A stretch of 64,000 bases of DNA from Deltaproteobacteria bacterium (GCA_016709225.1 JADJEE010000001.1:806001-870000), one strand, 5' to 3'. Counted from the first letter of the stretch, positions 34,544 through 43,664 are shown. The notes: generated by a model from the letters alone, not told the origin. A program made the numbers and translations.

Positions 34544-35721
34544 GCGGACCTCCGCAGCGGCTCGACCCGCCCGGCCCGCAGCGCGCGGACGATCGCGACG
34601 TGGTGGAAGCGCACGCGATCGGCGGGCGCCGCCGCGAGCTTCGCGAAGAACGCGTCCTCCCACGCAGTACGGCGCGTGAACACCACGCTCCCGTCGGTGC
34701 GGAACACCTGGGTTCGCACCGCGCACTGCGGCGCACCGAGATCCTCGGTCTGTACGTGCAGCCGGACGCCGTCGTGATCGATCTCTTCGTTGATGCCGGT
34801 GCGGGGGCCCTCGTGGGCCACCGGCGAGGGGCGCCACAGCTCGCGTGCCAGCGTGTCGATGTCGTGCGCGAAGCTGCTGTTGGGCTCGCCGACGCAGACC
34901 GGGCGCCCGGCACGGATGGATCGCGCGACCGCGGGGTCATCGGACAGCGAAGCCGTCAGCCGCACGCCGCGGCCGAGGAAGCGGCCCGCGAGATCGTGCA
35001 GCAGGTTCGTGATGCGGCGCGCCTCGCTGGGCAGGCTGCGGTTGACCACCAGGGAGGTCGGCCGCAGCGTCAGGCCGCTGGCGGCGGCGGTCGGCGGCGT
35101 GACGGTGGCGCCGGCCTTGCGCGCCGCGGCATCGCGCTGCTCCTGCTCGCGCAGACTCGCCGTCTTGATGAAGGAGAAGCAGTTCTGGAGGCTGGTCGAC
35201 TCCGACGTCGTGACGCAGACGCCGACGTCGGCGGCGAGATAGAGGTCCAGCGTGTTGAAGCTGGTGCCGGCGCCCAGATCGACCACCACGAGGTCGCACG
35301 GCAGCATCCGCAGGTGGCGGATCAGCTTCTGCTTCTGTGCGTGGGCGGGGTTGGCCGCGCCGAGGGCGTCGCCATCGCCGGCGACCAGCGTCAGGTTTGG
35401 GATCGCCGTTGGGCCCGCGAGGTCCTCGAGGCGAGTGATCTCTCGTCCGAAGAACGCCGAGAGCGTGGCGGTCGGGCGCTCGCAGCCGAGCAGGGTGTCG
35501 AGATTGGCGCCGCCGAGATCGCCGTCGACCAGCACGACGCGTCGCCCCTGCAGCGCCATGCTGACCGCGACGTTGGCCGCGACGACGCTCTTGCCGACCC
35601 CGCCCTTACCGCCACCGAACGCCCATACGCGCGGCCGCGGGCCGCCGCGCGAGGGACCAACGCCGCCCCCCGACGCGACGTCGTCCGCACCGGGGTCCGG
35701 GGTCTTCTGCGACGGTGCCAT
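34540..35721 (-). CDS. MinD/ParA-like ATPase with extra C-terminal domain
   Basis: About 393 residues from the ATG at 35721 (a GTG at 35769 is the longer option; neither has a clear ribosome site). ATPase part: deviant Walker A FGGGKGGVGKSVVAANVAVS, DGDLGGANLDTLLGC, CDLVVVDLGAGTSFNTLDLY. This is the FlhG/YlxH-like branch, making it the second such ATPase in the window. After about residue 290 comes a separate small domain (GVRLHVQTEDLGAPQCAVRT, QVFRTDGSVVFTRR, then a His/Arg-rich helix) resembling the HVQTED domain I recall as a stand-alone protein in deltaproteobacteria/myxobacteria. Role unknown. Confidence 0.85.
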   Translation of the reverse strand: MAPSQKTPDPGADDVASGGGVGPSRGGPRPRVWAFGGGKGGVGKSVVAANVAVSMALQGRRVVLVDGDLGGANLDTLLGCERPTATLSAFFGREITRLEDLAGPTAIPNLTLVAGDGDALGAANPAHAQKQKLIRHLRMLPCDLVVVDLGAGTSFNTLDLYLAADVGVCVTTSESTSLQNCFSFIKTASLREQEQRDAAARKAGATVTPPTAAASGLTLRPTSLVVNRSLPSEARRITNLLHDLAGRFLGRGVRLTASLSDDPAVARSIRAGRPVCVGEPNSSFAHDIDTLARELWRPSPVAHEGPRTGINEEIDHDGVRLHVQTEDLGAPQCAVRTQVFRTDGSVVFTRRTAWEDAFFAKLAAAPADRVRFHHVAIVRALRAGRVEPLRRSA

Positions 35722-35866
35722 GACGACGGCGGTCACGTGTGCCGAGACAATGAGCAAGTCCGGTGCCACGTGGGGTCGCGCGGCAGGTGCGTTTCGGGAC
35801 GCACGATGCGGCTCAACCGGAGTGACCCGCGGCCGATGACGACTCGCAAGAGGGACGGTTCATCCG

Positions 35867-37024
35867 ATGAGTCACGCACCGCGCATCCTGGTCGTCGACG
35901 CCGACATTTCGTACGTGTCGCGCCTGCAGGTGGAAGCGACCACCGCTGGCGCCGCTCAGCTGATCCATGCCGCACCGGCGGCCGTCGAAGGAGTGCTCGC
36001 CGGCGCGCCGATCGATGCCGCGGTGATCGACCTCGACGCCGAGGACGACGCCAACGCCGACGTGGTCGGCGACATCGAGCGACGCTTCGATGGTGTGCCC
36101 GTGATCGGCGTGACCTCGCGGGCCGACGACGCTCGCATCGCGAGCGCCTGCCACCTGGGTGTCAGTGCCATCCTCGCGAAGCCGTTCGATCTGACGTCGC
36201 TGCTGGCGATGCTGCGCATGCCAGCGTCCGACGCCGGCTTCAACGGCACCTGCGGCGCGGTACCGACCGCTCAGCTGTTGACGCTACACTGCAGCGCCGG
36301 CCACGACGGTGTGCTCCACCTCCGCGTCGCGGCGACCGCGAATCGGCCCGAGCGCCGCGGCAGCGTCTTCCTCGAGGGCGGACAGCCGGTCCACGCCACC
36401 GCCGGTGGTCTCGTGGGCGCCGACGCGGTGCAGGCGATGCTCACCTGGCCCGACGCGGAGGCGACGTGGATCAGCGGGGTCGTGCGATCCGCCCGCACCA
36501 TCATCGGTCGCTGGGAGGGCCTGCTCGCCGGCAATGCGCCGCGCAGTCACGACGCCGCCGAGGTCGATCGCATGGTCGCGGTCGCCCACCCGGAGGTGGT
36601 CGAGAAGCTCGCTCGACTGGCGCAGACGCCCGACGTGCTGGGTGCGTTCCTGCTGCGCCACGCCGAGGTCGTGGCCGGTCGCTGCGTGCCGTCGCTCGAC
36701 GAGCAGCTCGCCGGTCGCGCGCTGTGCCGCCTCGCGCACGTGTTCTTCGACGTCGAGGCCCAGCCCAACGCGGGCGCGCAGGGTGAGATCCAAGCCGTGG
36801 TCGGTGACGTGCGACTCGTGCTCGATCGCATCGGCCCGCTGGCGGCCGGCTTCCAGGTCGGCGTCGTCGTGCGTCAGGCTGCACCGGTGTGCAAGAGCCT
36901 GCGCCGGCTGCTGCGGCAGATCGACAGCGCCTTCGCGCGCGTCACCAACGTGCAGGAGCCGCCACGCCGCGAGGACGCGCGGCCGCCCCACGCCGGTCGT
37001 CCGCGCGTGCCCGCCGTCGCCTGA
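35867..37024 (+). CDS. Response regulator with DUF4388 (PatA-N) domain
   Basis: 385 residues. Receiver domain about 6-118: ILVVDADISYVSRL, acceptor Asp in AAVIDLDAEDD, Thr in IGVTSR, Lys in ILAKPFD. Then a DUF4388 domain about 125-215 (DGVLHLRVAATANRPERRGS, VFLEGGQPVHATAGGLVGAD, QAMLTWPDAEATW), a frequent output module in myxobacteria. The C-terminal 170 residues are helical and unassigned. AAGAGGGACGG precedes the ATG. Divergent from the MinD-like gene across about 145 bases, so a shared regulatory region is possible. Protein-protein signalling is more likely than DNA binding, as no helix-turn-helix is seen. Confidence 0.85.
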   Translation: MSHAPRILVVDADISYVSRLQVEATTAGAAQLIHAAPAAVEGVLAGAPIDAAVIDLDAEDDANADVVGDIERRFDGVPVIGVTSRADDARIASACHLGVSAILAKPFDLTSLLAMLRMPASDAGFNGTCGAVPTAQLLTLHCSAGHDGVLHLRVAATANRPERRGSVFLEGGQPVHATAGGLVGADAVQAMLTWPDAEATWISGVVRSARTIIGRWEGLLAGNAPRSHDAAEVDRMVAVAHPEVVEKLARLAQTPDVLGAFLLRHAEVVAGRCVPSLDEQLAGRALCRLAHVFFDVEAQPNAGAQGEIQAVVGDVRLVLDRIGPLAAGFQVGVVVRQAAPVCKSLRRLLRQIDSAFARVTNVQEPPRREDARPPHAGRPRVPAVA

Positions 37025-37040
37025 GCGTCGCGGCCGCCCG

Positions 37041-38621
37041 CTAGCGGCGGCACAGCGCGCGCTCGCGGCTCACGACCGCGGGGTCGCGGTCGATCTCGGC
37101 GAGGTCGCAGTGCACCGTCGGTACGAACGGGTTGTTGCGGATGACCCGCTCGGCCGCGGCCGCAGCGGCCTCGAGGTCGCCCGCCCGCAGCAGCGCGCGG
37201 GTCTGCGCGGCCGCGAGGTTGGCGTCGTCGGGTGCGTCCTCGGCCGCGATCGTCAGCAGCGGCACGGCATCCGCGAAGCGCTCCAGCTCGACGTAGAGCT
37301 GACCGAGTCGCCGTGACAGCGCCGGGTCCTTGCGCGCGCGGACATCGGCCTTGCGGGCCTTCTCGTACTGCAGCGCGGCCGCCTCGAGATGCTTGCGCTC
37401 TTGCAGCAGCGCTCCCAGTCGCGCGTGCTGCCGCGCCTCACCTCCGCCGAGCGCCGAGAACACGTCGCCGAGCTCGGGCGTCGCCTCCTCGCCGTCGCCG
37501 AACTTCGGCACGCTCAGCTTGCCGTCGCGGCTCTTGGCGGTGCGGGTCTTGGTGACGCGCTTCCACTCGGCGTAGAAATCCTCGAAGTCCTCGCCCCAAG
37601 CAGTCGCCAGCGCGGTCTTGGCGTCGTCGCCCGCCTCGACGCGATCCAGCAGCGCCGCGATGCCGGCGGCCCCCCGGCGCTCGCGGAGCAGGCCCAGCAT
37701 GGTCTCCACCTCGGCGTACGCAAGCGCGGCCAGCTCGGCGCTGGGCAGCATCGCGACCGAGGGATACATCTCCTCGAGCGTCACCAGGTCGTCGCGGACG
37801 ATGGCCTGGTGGAGGCGATAGGCGAGCGCGGGATCGAGGGGCTCGGAATCGGTGCGACGCCAGCGGGTCTCGTACAGCTTCGCGAGCCCCTCCTGCAGCC
37901 ACACCGGCGCGAGGTTGCCGGTGCGTAGCGTGAGCAGGTAGTGCACGTACTCGTGCACCGCAGTGTCGAGCCAGCCGTAGCCGTGGACCATCACGCGCGG
38001 CGTGATCATCACGACGCGGCGGTGCTTGGTCACGCCGACGGTGCCGGTCGTGCGGATGTTGGCGACCGTCAGCGGTGTCACCATCGCGAGCTTCACCGGA
38101 TCGTCGAGGAACTCGAAGCGCACGGTGTGATCGGGCACGACCCCGAGCTCGCGGCCGAGCACCTCGCGGGCCTGTGCCATCGCGGCAAACAGGTAGGGTG
38201 CCAGCATCGCGTCCTTCTCGTGGGCGAACACCGCCTGCACCGCACCGTCGTCGCTGGTCACGGTGATCGATGCGGCGAGCGCCTTCTGGGCCCCCCGCGC
38301 CAGTGCGAGGTAGTGCCGCGCCTCCTCCGAAAGCGCGTCGCTGCCGTCCAGCGAGCCGGTCGCGACGGCGTCGGCGATGAGCGCCTCGGCCTCGGCGTAC
38401 CGCCCCTCGTAGATCGCGACCACGCCGGCCTTCACCGACCTCGCGGGGCTCTCTTCGGCGTCTGCGAGGGCCCGCTTGGCGCCGGGCACGTCCCACCGCG
38501 ACAGCGCGACGTCGACCTCGCCGAGCGCATCGTCGGCGCGCGCGGTGTTGTTGCCGAGCGGCGCGAGCAGCAGCAGCGTCAGCGAAGCCGCGGTCCGGAG
38601 CCATCGCAGGGGGCGGTTCAT
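37041..38621 (-). CDS. Exported peptidase-MA-type metalloprotease with TPR tail
   Basis: 526 residues. Signal peptide 1-30 (LTLLLLAPLGNNTARA). A gluzincin site lies in the middle: HEYVH (HEXXH; AVHEYVHYLLTLRTGNLAPV) followed about 20 residues later by WLQEGLAKLYE, supplying the third zinc ligand. TPR-like repeats occur before (VAIYEGRYAEAEALIADAVA) and after (RKDPALSRRLGQLYVELERF). All catalytic residues are present. It follows, with ATGA overlap, the DUF4175 gene. The substrate is unknown; a periplasmic or surface location is expected. Confidence 0.82.
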   Translation of the reverse strand: MNRPLRWLRTAASLTLLLLAPLGNNTARADDALGEVDVALSRWDVPGAKRALADAEESPARSVKAGVVAIYEGRYAEAEALIADAVATGSLDGSDALSEEARHYLALARGAQKALAASITVTSDDGAVQAVFAHEKDAMLAPYLFAAMAQAREVLGRELGVVPDHTVRFEFLDDPVKLAMVTPLTVANIRTTGTVGVTKHRRVVMITPRVMVHGYGWLDTAVHEYVHYLLTLRTGNLAPVWLQEGLAKLYETRWRRTDSEPLDPALAYRLHQAIVRDDLVTLEEMYPSVAMLPSAELAALAYAEVETMLGLLRERRGAAGIAALLDRVEAGDDAKTALATAWGEDFEDFYAEWKRVTKTRTAKSRDGKLSVPKFGDGEEATPELGDVFSALGGGEARQHARLGALLQERKHLEAAALQYEKARKADVRARKDPALSRRLGQLYVELERFADAVPLLTIAAEDAPDDANLAAAQTRALLRAGDLEAAAAAAERVIRNNPFVPTVHCDLAEIDRDPAVVSRERALCRR

Positions 38622-41600
38622 CGCAGCAGCTCCTCGTAGTAGCGGCGCACGGGGTCGACGAAACCCGGTGGGGCGTCCTCGCGCATCGCGTCCATCAGCT
38701 CGTCGCGCAGCGAGCGGTCGCGATCGGCCTCGGTCGACGCGTCGCCGCTGGCGCCCGCGGGGGGTGGCGGCGAGCCCTGCCGCAGGCTGTCGATGGCCTC
38801 TTGGATGCCTTGCCAGGCCTGCGACTGACCACCGATCGCATCGCGCGGGACCGTACGATCGAGCGCGCGCTCGCTGCGGTTCATGCCACCGTCGGCGCGT
38901 CGCATGCCCGCGCGCCCCGCCGGCGGCAGCAGGTCGCCGAGCGGCCCCGACAGCAGCTCACTGGCGCGCTTGCGTAGTCCGTTCTGCCGCTGCTCGAGCT
39001 CGTCGAACTGCTGGCGCGACGTCTCGGGCAGCACCTCGCCGGGCGACGGCAGCGCCCCGCCGAGACGCTCGCGCAGAGCCTCGGCGCGGGCTTGTGCGCG
39101 CTCGAGCGCCTTGCCTTCGGCTTCACGACGCTCCGCACCCGAGAGCGCGCGCTCGATGCCGTCTTGCGCGGCGTCGGCCGCTTCGGCCAGATCGAGCGCC
39201 TTGGCGTCCTCGCGCTCGGCGAGCTGCTCGAGCCGATCGAGCGCCGCGCGGGCATCGTCGAGCCCGCGGCGGGCATCGCGTCCGAGTCGGGCATCGTTGA
39301 TGGCCTCGAGCTGCTCCCGCAGCGCCTTCGCTTTCTCGCCGGCGGCCTGCGCCCGGTCGGCGCCGGCCTCACGGCCCGCGACCTGCTCACGCCACTGTCG
39401 CTGCAGCTCGCTGGTCGAGGCCCGGAGCGAGCCCTCTTCGTCCTGCAGCCGCCCGAGCTCGCGCAACAGCGCGATGCGCTGCCGCTCGGCTTCCGAGAGC
39501 GGGTTGGCGGCGCCGCCTTCACCGGCCTGTTGCTGCACCTCGTCGCGCATGCGCGAGACCTCGTCGAGCTCGCCGCGGGCCCGCTCGAGGGCGCGGTCGA
39601 TCTCGCCGCGCTGGAGCATCGCCTGCAGCTCCTCGTCGGCCGCCATGCGCTCGAGGATCTCGAACGCGTCGACGTTCATGAACTCCTCGCCCATCTCCTC
39701 GCGCAGCTGCGCGCGGATCTCCGACAGCTTGCGGAGGTCCTCGCGACGGCGCTGCTCGAGCTGCTCGATCTGCGAACGCACGCTCTCGTCACCGGCCTTG
39801 AGCGCCTCCAGCAGCTCCACCAGCTTGCGCTGGGTCGCCTCGAGTCGGGCGGCGAGGGCCTCCAGCTGCTCGATCAGCATGCCGTCGACGAGGTCGTCGA
39901 GCCGGATGATCTCGTCCTCGAACGCGGTCTGGATGCGCGCGTCGACCGGCCGCATGCGCAGCAGCACCGCGGCCGCCACGGCAGGCTCGGCGAACTCGGT
40001 GCCCGGCGCCAGCTCGGCCTGCAGCTTGCCTTCGGCCTTGTGCTCGGCCAGCAGCCGGCGATGGATCCCCGCCAACGCCTCGGCGTCCCCGTCCTGCGTG
40101 AGCGCATCGAGCGACAGCGCATCGACCGTCGCGGCCATGCGTGCCAGCAGCTCCTCGACGTGCAAGTGCAGCGCGCGCGCCATGCCGGCCCGGGTCGCGG
40201 TCGTCGCCGCGGCCGTGTCCGAGAACGCAGTCGACAACATGCGTTCGGCAAGCACGTCGACCGCGGCGTCGCGAAGCTCGCGGAGGCTCGCGATGTTCTC
40301 GGCGTGCTCGGCCTGCTCGTCCTCGACCGACAGCCTCAGGGTCGCCGAGCGCGTGCGCTTGCCAGGTGGGTCGGGCAGGGGATCGAGGCCGAGCCCGGGA
40401 TCGTTGTCGATCGCCTCGAGCCAGTAGAGCACCTCGCTGCGCGCGTCGATGGGGATGCTCGCGATGTCCCAGTCGGTGTGATCCCGCCAGCTGCGCGGGG
40501 CCCCGGCGGGCTGCTGCCGCGGCAGGCGGTGTGTGCTGCCGTCCGGCAGCTGGTACACCAGCTCGACCCCCGCGAGGCCGAAGTCGTCGCGCGCGTGCCA
40601 GCGCACCGTCACCCGCGCGTCGTCGCCCACCACGTGCTCCCCCGCGGGCGGCGGCGAGACCTCGAGCTCGGGCGCCCGATCGGGCTCGATCTCGACGGGC
40701 AGCGCCGCCGATCGGTGCTCCGCGCCGTCGTCGACGAGCACCACCGTCCAGCTGCCGGCACCCCGCGCCGTGAAGCTGGCCCGCCAGCTGCCGTCGGCGT
40801 CCGGCTCGATCGCAACTCGCTCCACCGGTGGCGCGTTGCTGAGCTCCGTCGGATCGTAGGCCACGACGACGGTGCCTTCGCGCGCAGCCACGCGGGGCAG
40901 CAGCTGGATGTCCACGCGGGTGCCGGCTGGCACCCGCAGCGCGCCGCTGGGGTTGGGAATCGTCCGCGGCGGCCGCGACGTGTGCTCCGGGTACGTCAGG
41001 CCCAGGGTCAACGAAGACCACACCGGCTCCGGTGGCGGCGGCGGGCGGCCGTCGGTCCGCGCCCACAGCAGCGGCCACCCGGTCATGAACGCATCGGTGC
41101 GACCGAGGCCCGCGGCGGCGGCCATGAGCACCACCGCCGCGAACACGAGGCCGCGCCAGCGCATGGGGCGGACGGCCCGCGCCGGGCCGACGCCGCGCTG
41201 CTCGATGCGAGCCTCCACCTCCTCGACGTAGCGGTCGCGCAGCCGCGGGGAGCCCACCCGACCACGCCCTTCGCGGAGGTCCAGCGCACCGATGATCTCG
41301 TGGCGGAGTCGGCGGTCGCCGGCGTCGAGCCCGGCGGCAAGGGGGCCGACGCCCTGGGCGATCTCGACGGCCACGTCCCGCAACGTCCGCGCGCGCCGGT
41401 GGGCGGCGCGCGCCGCCTGGATGGCCAGCGCCAGTCCCGTCGCGCCGATCGCCGCCCCCAGGGCCTGGGCGGCCAGGTCGCCACGGAGGCTGAGGCCGGC
41501 TCCGATGGCGGCCGCCAGCGCGAGGGCGATGGCGGCGAGCAGCCCCGCAACGCCCGCTTCGAGCGCGGCCCGGCGCCAGATCGCCCGACGCGCCGCGCGG

Positions 41601-41710
41601 AGCAGACCCTCGAGGATGCGCCCACGACTCAAGATTGCACACCTGGACGGAACAGGGGCTGCACAGCGGGCCTCGGTCGAAGGTATAACCGGCGAGCGCA
41701 GCCCCGTCAT
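38618..41710 (-). CDS. Large membrane-anchored coiled-coil protein, DUF4175-like
   Basis: 1030 residues from the ATG at 41710. Two hydrophobic segments at about 50-100 (GVAGLLAAIALALAAAIGAG) and one at about 190-207 anchor it. A beta-rich region follows (LTLGLTYPEHTSRPPRTIPN; PDRAPELEVSPPPAGEHVVG), and from about 470 to 960 a very long Glu/Arg/Leu coiled coil, ending in DELMDAMREDAPPGFVDPVR, RYYEELLR. This layout matches the DUF4175 family. The first 26 residues look non-coding, and a TTG at 41632 (LSRGRILEGLL) preceded by CCAGG may be the real start. Operon partner of the HEXXH protein. Confidence 0.8.
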   Translation of the reverse strand: MTGLRSPVIPSTEARCAAPVPSRCAILSRGRILEGLLRAARRAIWRRAALEAGVAGLLAAIALALAAAIGAGLSLRGDLAAQALGAAIGATGLALAIQAARAAHRRARTLRDVAVEIAQGVGPLAAGLDAGDRRLRHEIIGALDLREGRGRVGSPRLRDRYVEEVEARIEQRGVGPARAVRPMRWRGLVFAAVVLMAAAAGLGRTDAFMTGWPLLWARTDGRPPPPPEPVWSSLTLGLTYPEHTSRPPRTIPNPSGALRVPAGTRVDIQLLPRVAAREGTVVVAYDPTELSNAPPVERVAIEPDADGSWRASFTARGAGSWTVVLVDDGAEHRSAALPVEIEPDRAPELEVSPPPAGEHVVGDDARVTVRWHARDDFGLAGVELVYQLPDGSTHRLPRQQPAGAPRSWRDHTDWDIASIPIDARSEVLYWLEAIDNDPGLGLDPLPDPPGKRTRSATLRLSVEDEQAEHAENIASLRELRDAAVDVLAERMLSTAFSDTAAATTATRAGMARALHLHVEELLARMAATVDALSLDALTQDGDAEALAGIHRRLLAEHKAEGKLQAELAPGTEFAEPAVAAAVLLRMRPVDARIQTAFEDEIIRLDDLVDGMLIEQLEALAARLEATQRKLVELLEALKAGDESVRSQIEQLEQRRREDLRKLSEIRAQLREEMGEEFMNVDAFEILERMAADEELQAMLQRGEIDRALERARGELDEVSRMRDEVQQQAGEGGAANPLSEAERQRIALLRELGRLQDEEGSLRASTSELQRQWREQVAGREAGADRAQAAGEKAKALREQLEAINDARLGRDARRGLDDARAALDRLEQLAEREDAKALDLAEAADAAQDGIERALSGAERREAEGKALERAQARAEALRERLGGALPSPGEVLPETSRQQFDELEQRQNGLRKRASELLSGPLGDLLPPAGRAGMRRADGGMNRSERALDRTVPRDAIGGQSQAWQGIQEAIDSLRQGSPPPPAGASGDASTEADRDRSLRDELMDAMREDAPPGFVDPVRRYYEELLR
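41684..41689 (+). promoter_or_regulatory. -10-like TATAAC between divergent DUF4175 and ECF sigma genes
   Basis: TATAAC matches 5/6 of the sigma-70 -10 consensus in otherwise very GC-rich sequence. On the plus strand it would start a transcript near 41696, 111 bases before the sigma-factor start. Its complement (TATACC, 41687-41682) could serve the minus strand if DUF4175 starts at 41632. No good -35 is visible on either strand. Confidence 0.4.
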
Positions 41711-41806
41711 GGGCGATTTCCGCGGCCGGGAAGCACGGTCGCGAGAGCCCCGACGGCCCCGTTGCTGAATAGGCGGCTTCTCGTGCCGTCAGAGGACGGA
41801 TCTTTC

Positions 41807-42466
41807 GTGGAGCTCACCGACGCCGACGACCACCAGTTGGTCGAAGCCTGCAAGGGCGGGGATCGGCGAGCCTTCCAGGCGCTCTACGAGCGCTACGAGC
41901 GCAAGGTCTTCGCCGTCGCCTATGGATTCCTTCGCAACCAGGAAGATGCGCTCGACGTGGTGCAAGAGGCCTTCATCAAGGTCCACCGCTACCTGCCCAA
42001 CTTCGAAGGGCAGTCGAGCTTCTACACCTGGCTGTACCGCATCGTCGCCAACCTCTGCATCGACCACATCCGTCGCAATACCCGGAAGAAGGACGTGGAG
42101 TTCGACGACAAGCTCCGCCACGACGGAGAGCAGGACACGTCGCCCGCCGAAGCGCTGCCTGCCTCCATCATGGCCAATCCAGGTGAGGCCGTAGAGAACA
42201 AGGAGATACTCGCCGCCGTCGAAGACAGCCTGAAGTACCTCAGCGACAAGCACCGGGCGGTGATCGTGATGCGAGAACTCCAGGGGCTGTCGTACGCCGA
42301 CATGGCGAAGGCCATGAACTGCTCCAAGGGCACCATCATGAGCCGCCTCTTCCACGCGCGACGCAACATGCAGAAGCTGCTCCGCCAGCGCCTCGAACAC
42401 CTGCCCGAGCCCACCGACGAAGGCGTCGGAGACCTCCCACCCGAAGCCGAAGCTGCACTGCCATGA
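41807..42466 (+). CDS. ECF-type RNA polymerase sigma factor
   Basis: 219 residues from a GTG preceded by AGAGGA (spacing 11); a GTG at 41783 is the alternative. Region 2: LVEACKGGDRRAFQALYERY, DALDVVQEAFIKVHRYLPNF, SSFYTWLYRIVANLCIDHIR. Region 4: LSDKHRAVIVMRELQGLSYA, DMAKAMNCSKGTIMSRLFHA. This is a typical two-domain ECF sigma with no extra modules. Its stop overlaps the next gene (ATGA), whose product has the layout of a membrane anti-sigma factor, so the sigma is probably held inactive at the inner membrane. The target promoters cannot be told from the sequence. Confidence 0.93.
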   Translation: MELTDADDHQLVEACKGGDRRAFQALYERYERKVFAVAYGFLRNQEDALDVVQEAFIKVHRYLPNFEGQSSFYTWLYRIVANLCIDHIRRNTRKKDVEFDDKLRHDGEQDTSPAEALPASIMANPGEAVENKEILAAVEDSLKYLSDKHRAVIVMRELQGLSYADMAKAMNCSKGTIMSRLFHARRNMQKLLRQRLEHLPEPTDEGVGDLPPEAEAALP

Positions 42467-43146
42467 TGGACGAAACCGAACTCCCGGGGAACGCCGCCCG
42501 CCTCCAGGCGTACTTCGATGGCGAGCTCGACGGCCCCGAGGCCGCCGAGATGGCGGCTGCCGTCGAGCGCGACGCCGAGCTCCGCGGTCACATCGCGGCG
42601 ATGGGCACGATGCGAAACCTCGTCAACCGCAGCTTGGAGATGCGGGCGCTCGAGGTCCCGCGTGCGCGCTTCGAGCAGATCTGGGACGAGATCGATCGCG
42701 AGATCGAGCGGGACGCCCGCGGCGCCAAGACTCCCGCCGCGGCGCCGGCGTCGTTCTGGGCCCGCATGGCGGCCGTGTTGAAGCCCTTCCGCATGCCGTT
42801 GCTCGCAGCGGCGGGGGCCGCCGCGGTCGCAGTGGTGGCTCTGAACTGGGGTGGCGCGCCGAAGGTGAATCAAGCGCCCGAGGTGGCGTCATTGCCGGAG
42901 CCTTCGGTACCGGGGCCAGCGACCCCAGCTCCCCACGCCGAGGCACCGCTGCTGGCCGAGAAGCCGCAGGGGGCACCGCCGCCCACCGGCGCCGGTGCAT
43001 CCGAGCTGCCCGCGCCCCGTCCGGCCGATGCCGAGATCCACGGCATCGAGTTCGGCGGCAAGCAAGGCCGGATCTCGCACACCGGCACGGTCACGGTCCT
43101 CTACGTCGAAGAGGACGAATCGCAGAAGAGTGAGCGCTCGCTATGA
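42463..43146 (+). CDS. Membrane anti-sigma factor-like protein
   Basis: 227 residues. N-terminal cytoplasmic helical part (ARLQAYFDGELDGPEAAEMA, then ERDAELRGHIAAMGTMRNLV) looks like the anti-sigma domain of the zf-HC2 group but has no HxxxCxxC zinc ligands. One membrane helix (FRMPLLAAAGAAAVAVVALN, about 107-126) and a Pro/Ala-rich periplasmic region of about 100 residues follow, ending SHTGTVTVLYVEEDESQKSE. Coupled to the sigma gene upstream and to an exported-protein gene downstream. Assignment is mainly by layout and position. Confidence 0.75.
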   Translation: MMDETELPGNAARLQAYFDGELDGPEAAEMAAAVERDAELRGHIAAMGTMRNLVNRSLEMRALEVPRARFEQIWDEIDREIERDARGAKTPAAAPASFWARMAAVLKPFRMPLLAAAGAAAVAVVALNWGGAPKVNQAPEVASLPEPSVPGPATPAPHAEAPLLAEKPQGAPPPTGAGASELPAPRPADAEIHGIEFGGKQGRISHTGTVTVLYVEEDESQKSERSL

Positions 43147-43664
43147 CGCACCGCAGAAACCATCCTCGCCTGCTCGCCTCGATGCTCGCTGGGCTGATCG
43201 CAGCACCCCTCGCCCTCGGCGCGGTGGTACTGACGCCGGCGACCGCCGAGGCAGCGGTCGCCAAGGCCACCTGCGACACCAAGCTGGTGTTGCTGACCAA
43301 GGAGGGCTCGGGCGTGATCCCGAAGGAGCTCGAGGCGCTGCGCTCGACCCTGCAGGAGGACGAGTTCGCGGTGTACAAGGGCTTCCATCTCTTGGAGGGC
43401 AAGGCGCTCAAGCTGAGCCTCGACACCAAGTCGGAGTCGACCTTCTCCAGCGGTCATCGGCTCGGCTTGACGCTGCTCGGTGGCGACGAGACCCGGTTGA
43501 AGCTGCACGCGGATCTTTCCAACCGTGACGCGACGAAGTCGCTGCTGTCGACTGACTACAGCATCGAAGACAACGGCTTGCTGATGATCGGCGCCGGCTC
43601 GTACACGGATGGCGGTCGCAGCGGCAAGCTCTTCTTCGCAATCCAGTGCGGACGCGCGAGCTGA
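43143..43664 (+). CDS. Small exported protein of unknown function in sigma/anti-sigma operon
   Basis: 173 residues. Signal peptide about 1-38 (LLASMLAGLIAAPLALGAVV, cut near AEA). The mature part is beta-rich with charged alternation (GKALKLSLDTKSESTFSSGH, LGLTLLGGDETRLKLHADLS, GLLMIGAGSYTDGGRSGKLF) and two cysteines. I do not recognise it. ATGA overlap with the anti-sigma gene places it in the same operon, so it may be the sensed or controlled envelope component. A hairpin follows its stop. Confidence 0.7.
   Translation: MTHRRNHPRLLASMLAGLIAAPLALGAVVLTPATAEAAVAKATCDTKLVLLTKEGSGVIPKELEALRSTLQEDEFAVYKGFHLLEGKALKLSLDTKSESTFSSGHRLGLTLLGGDETRLKLHADLSNRDATKSLLSTDYSIEDNGLLMIGAGSYTDGGRSGKLFFAIQCGRAS

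Noticed and set aside
36283..36300. TTGACGCTACACT as a promoter
   Set aside because: It is inside the coding sequence of the receiver-DUF4388 protein and the hexamers are far too close together.
39092..42466. 1124-residue plus-strand reading ending in the sigma factor
   Set aside because: Everything before about 41783 is antisense to the DUF4175 gene; only the last 220 codons are the sigma factor.
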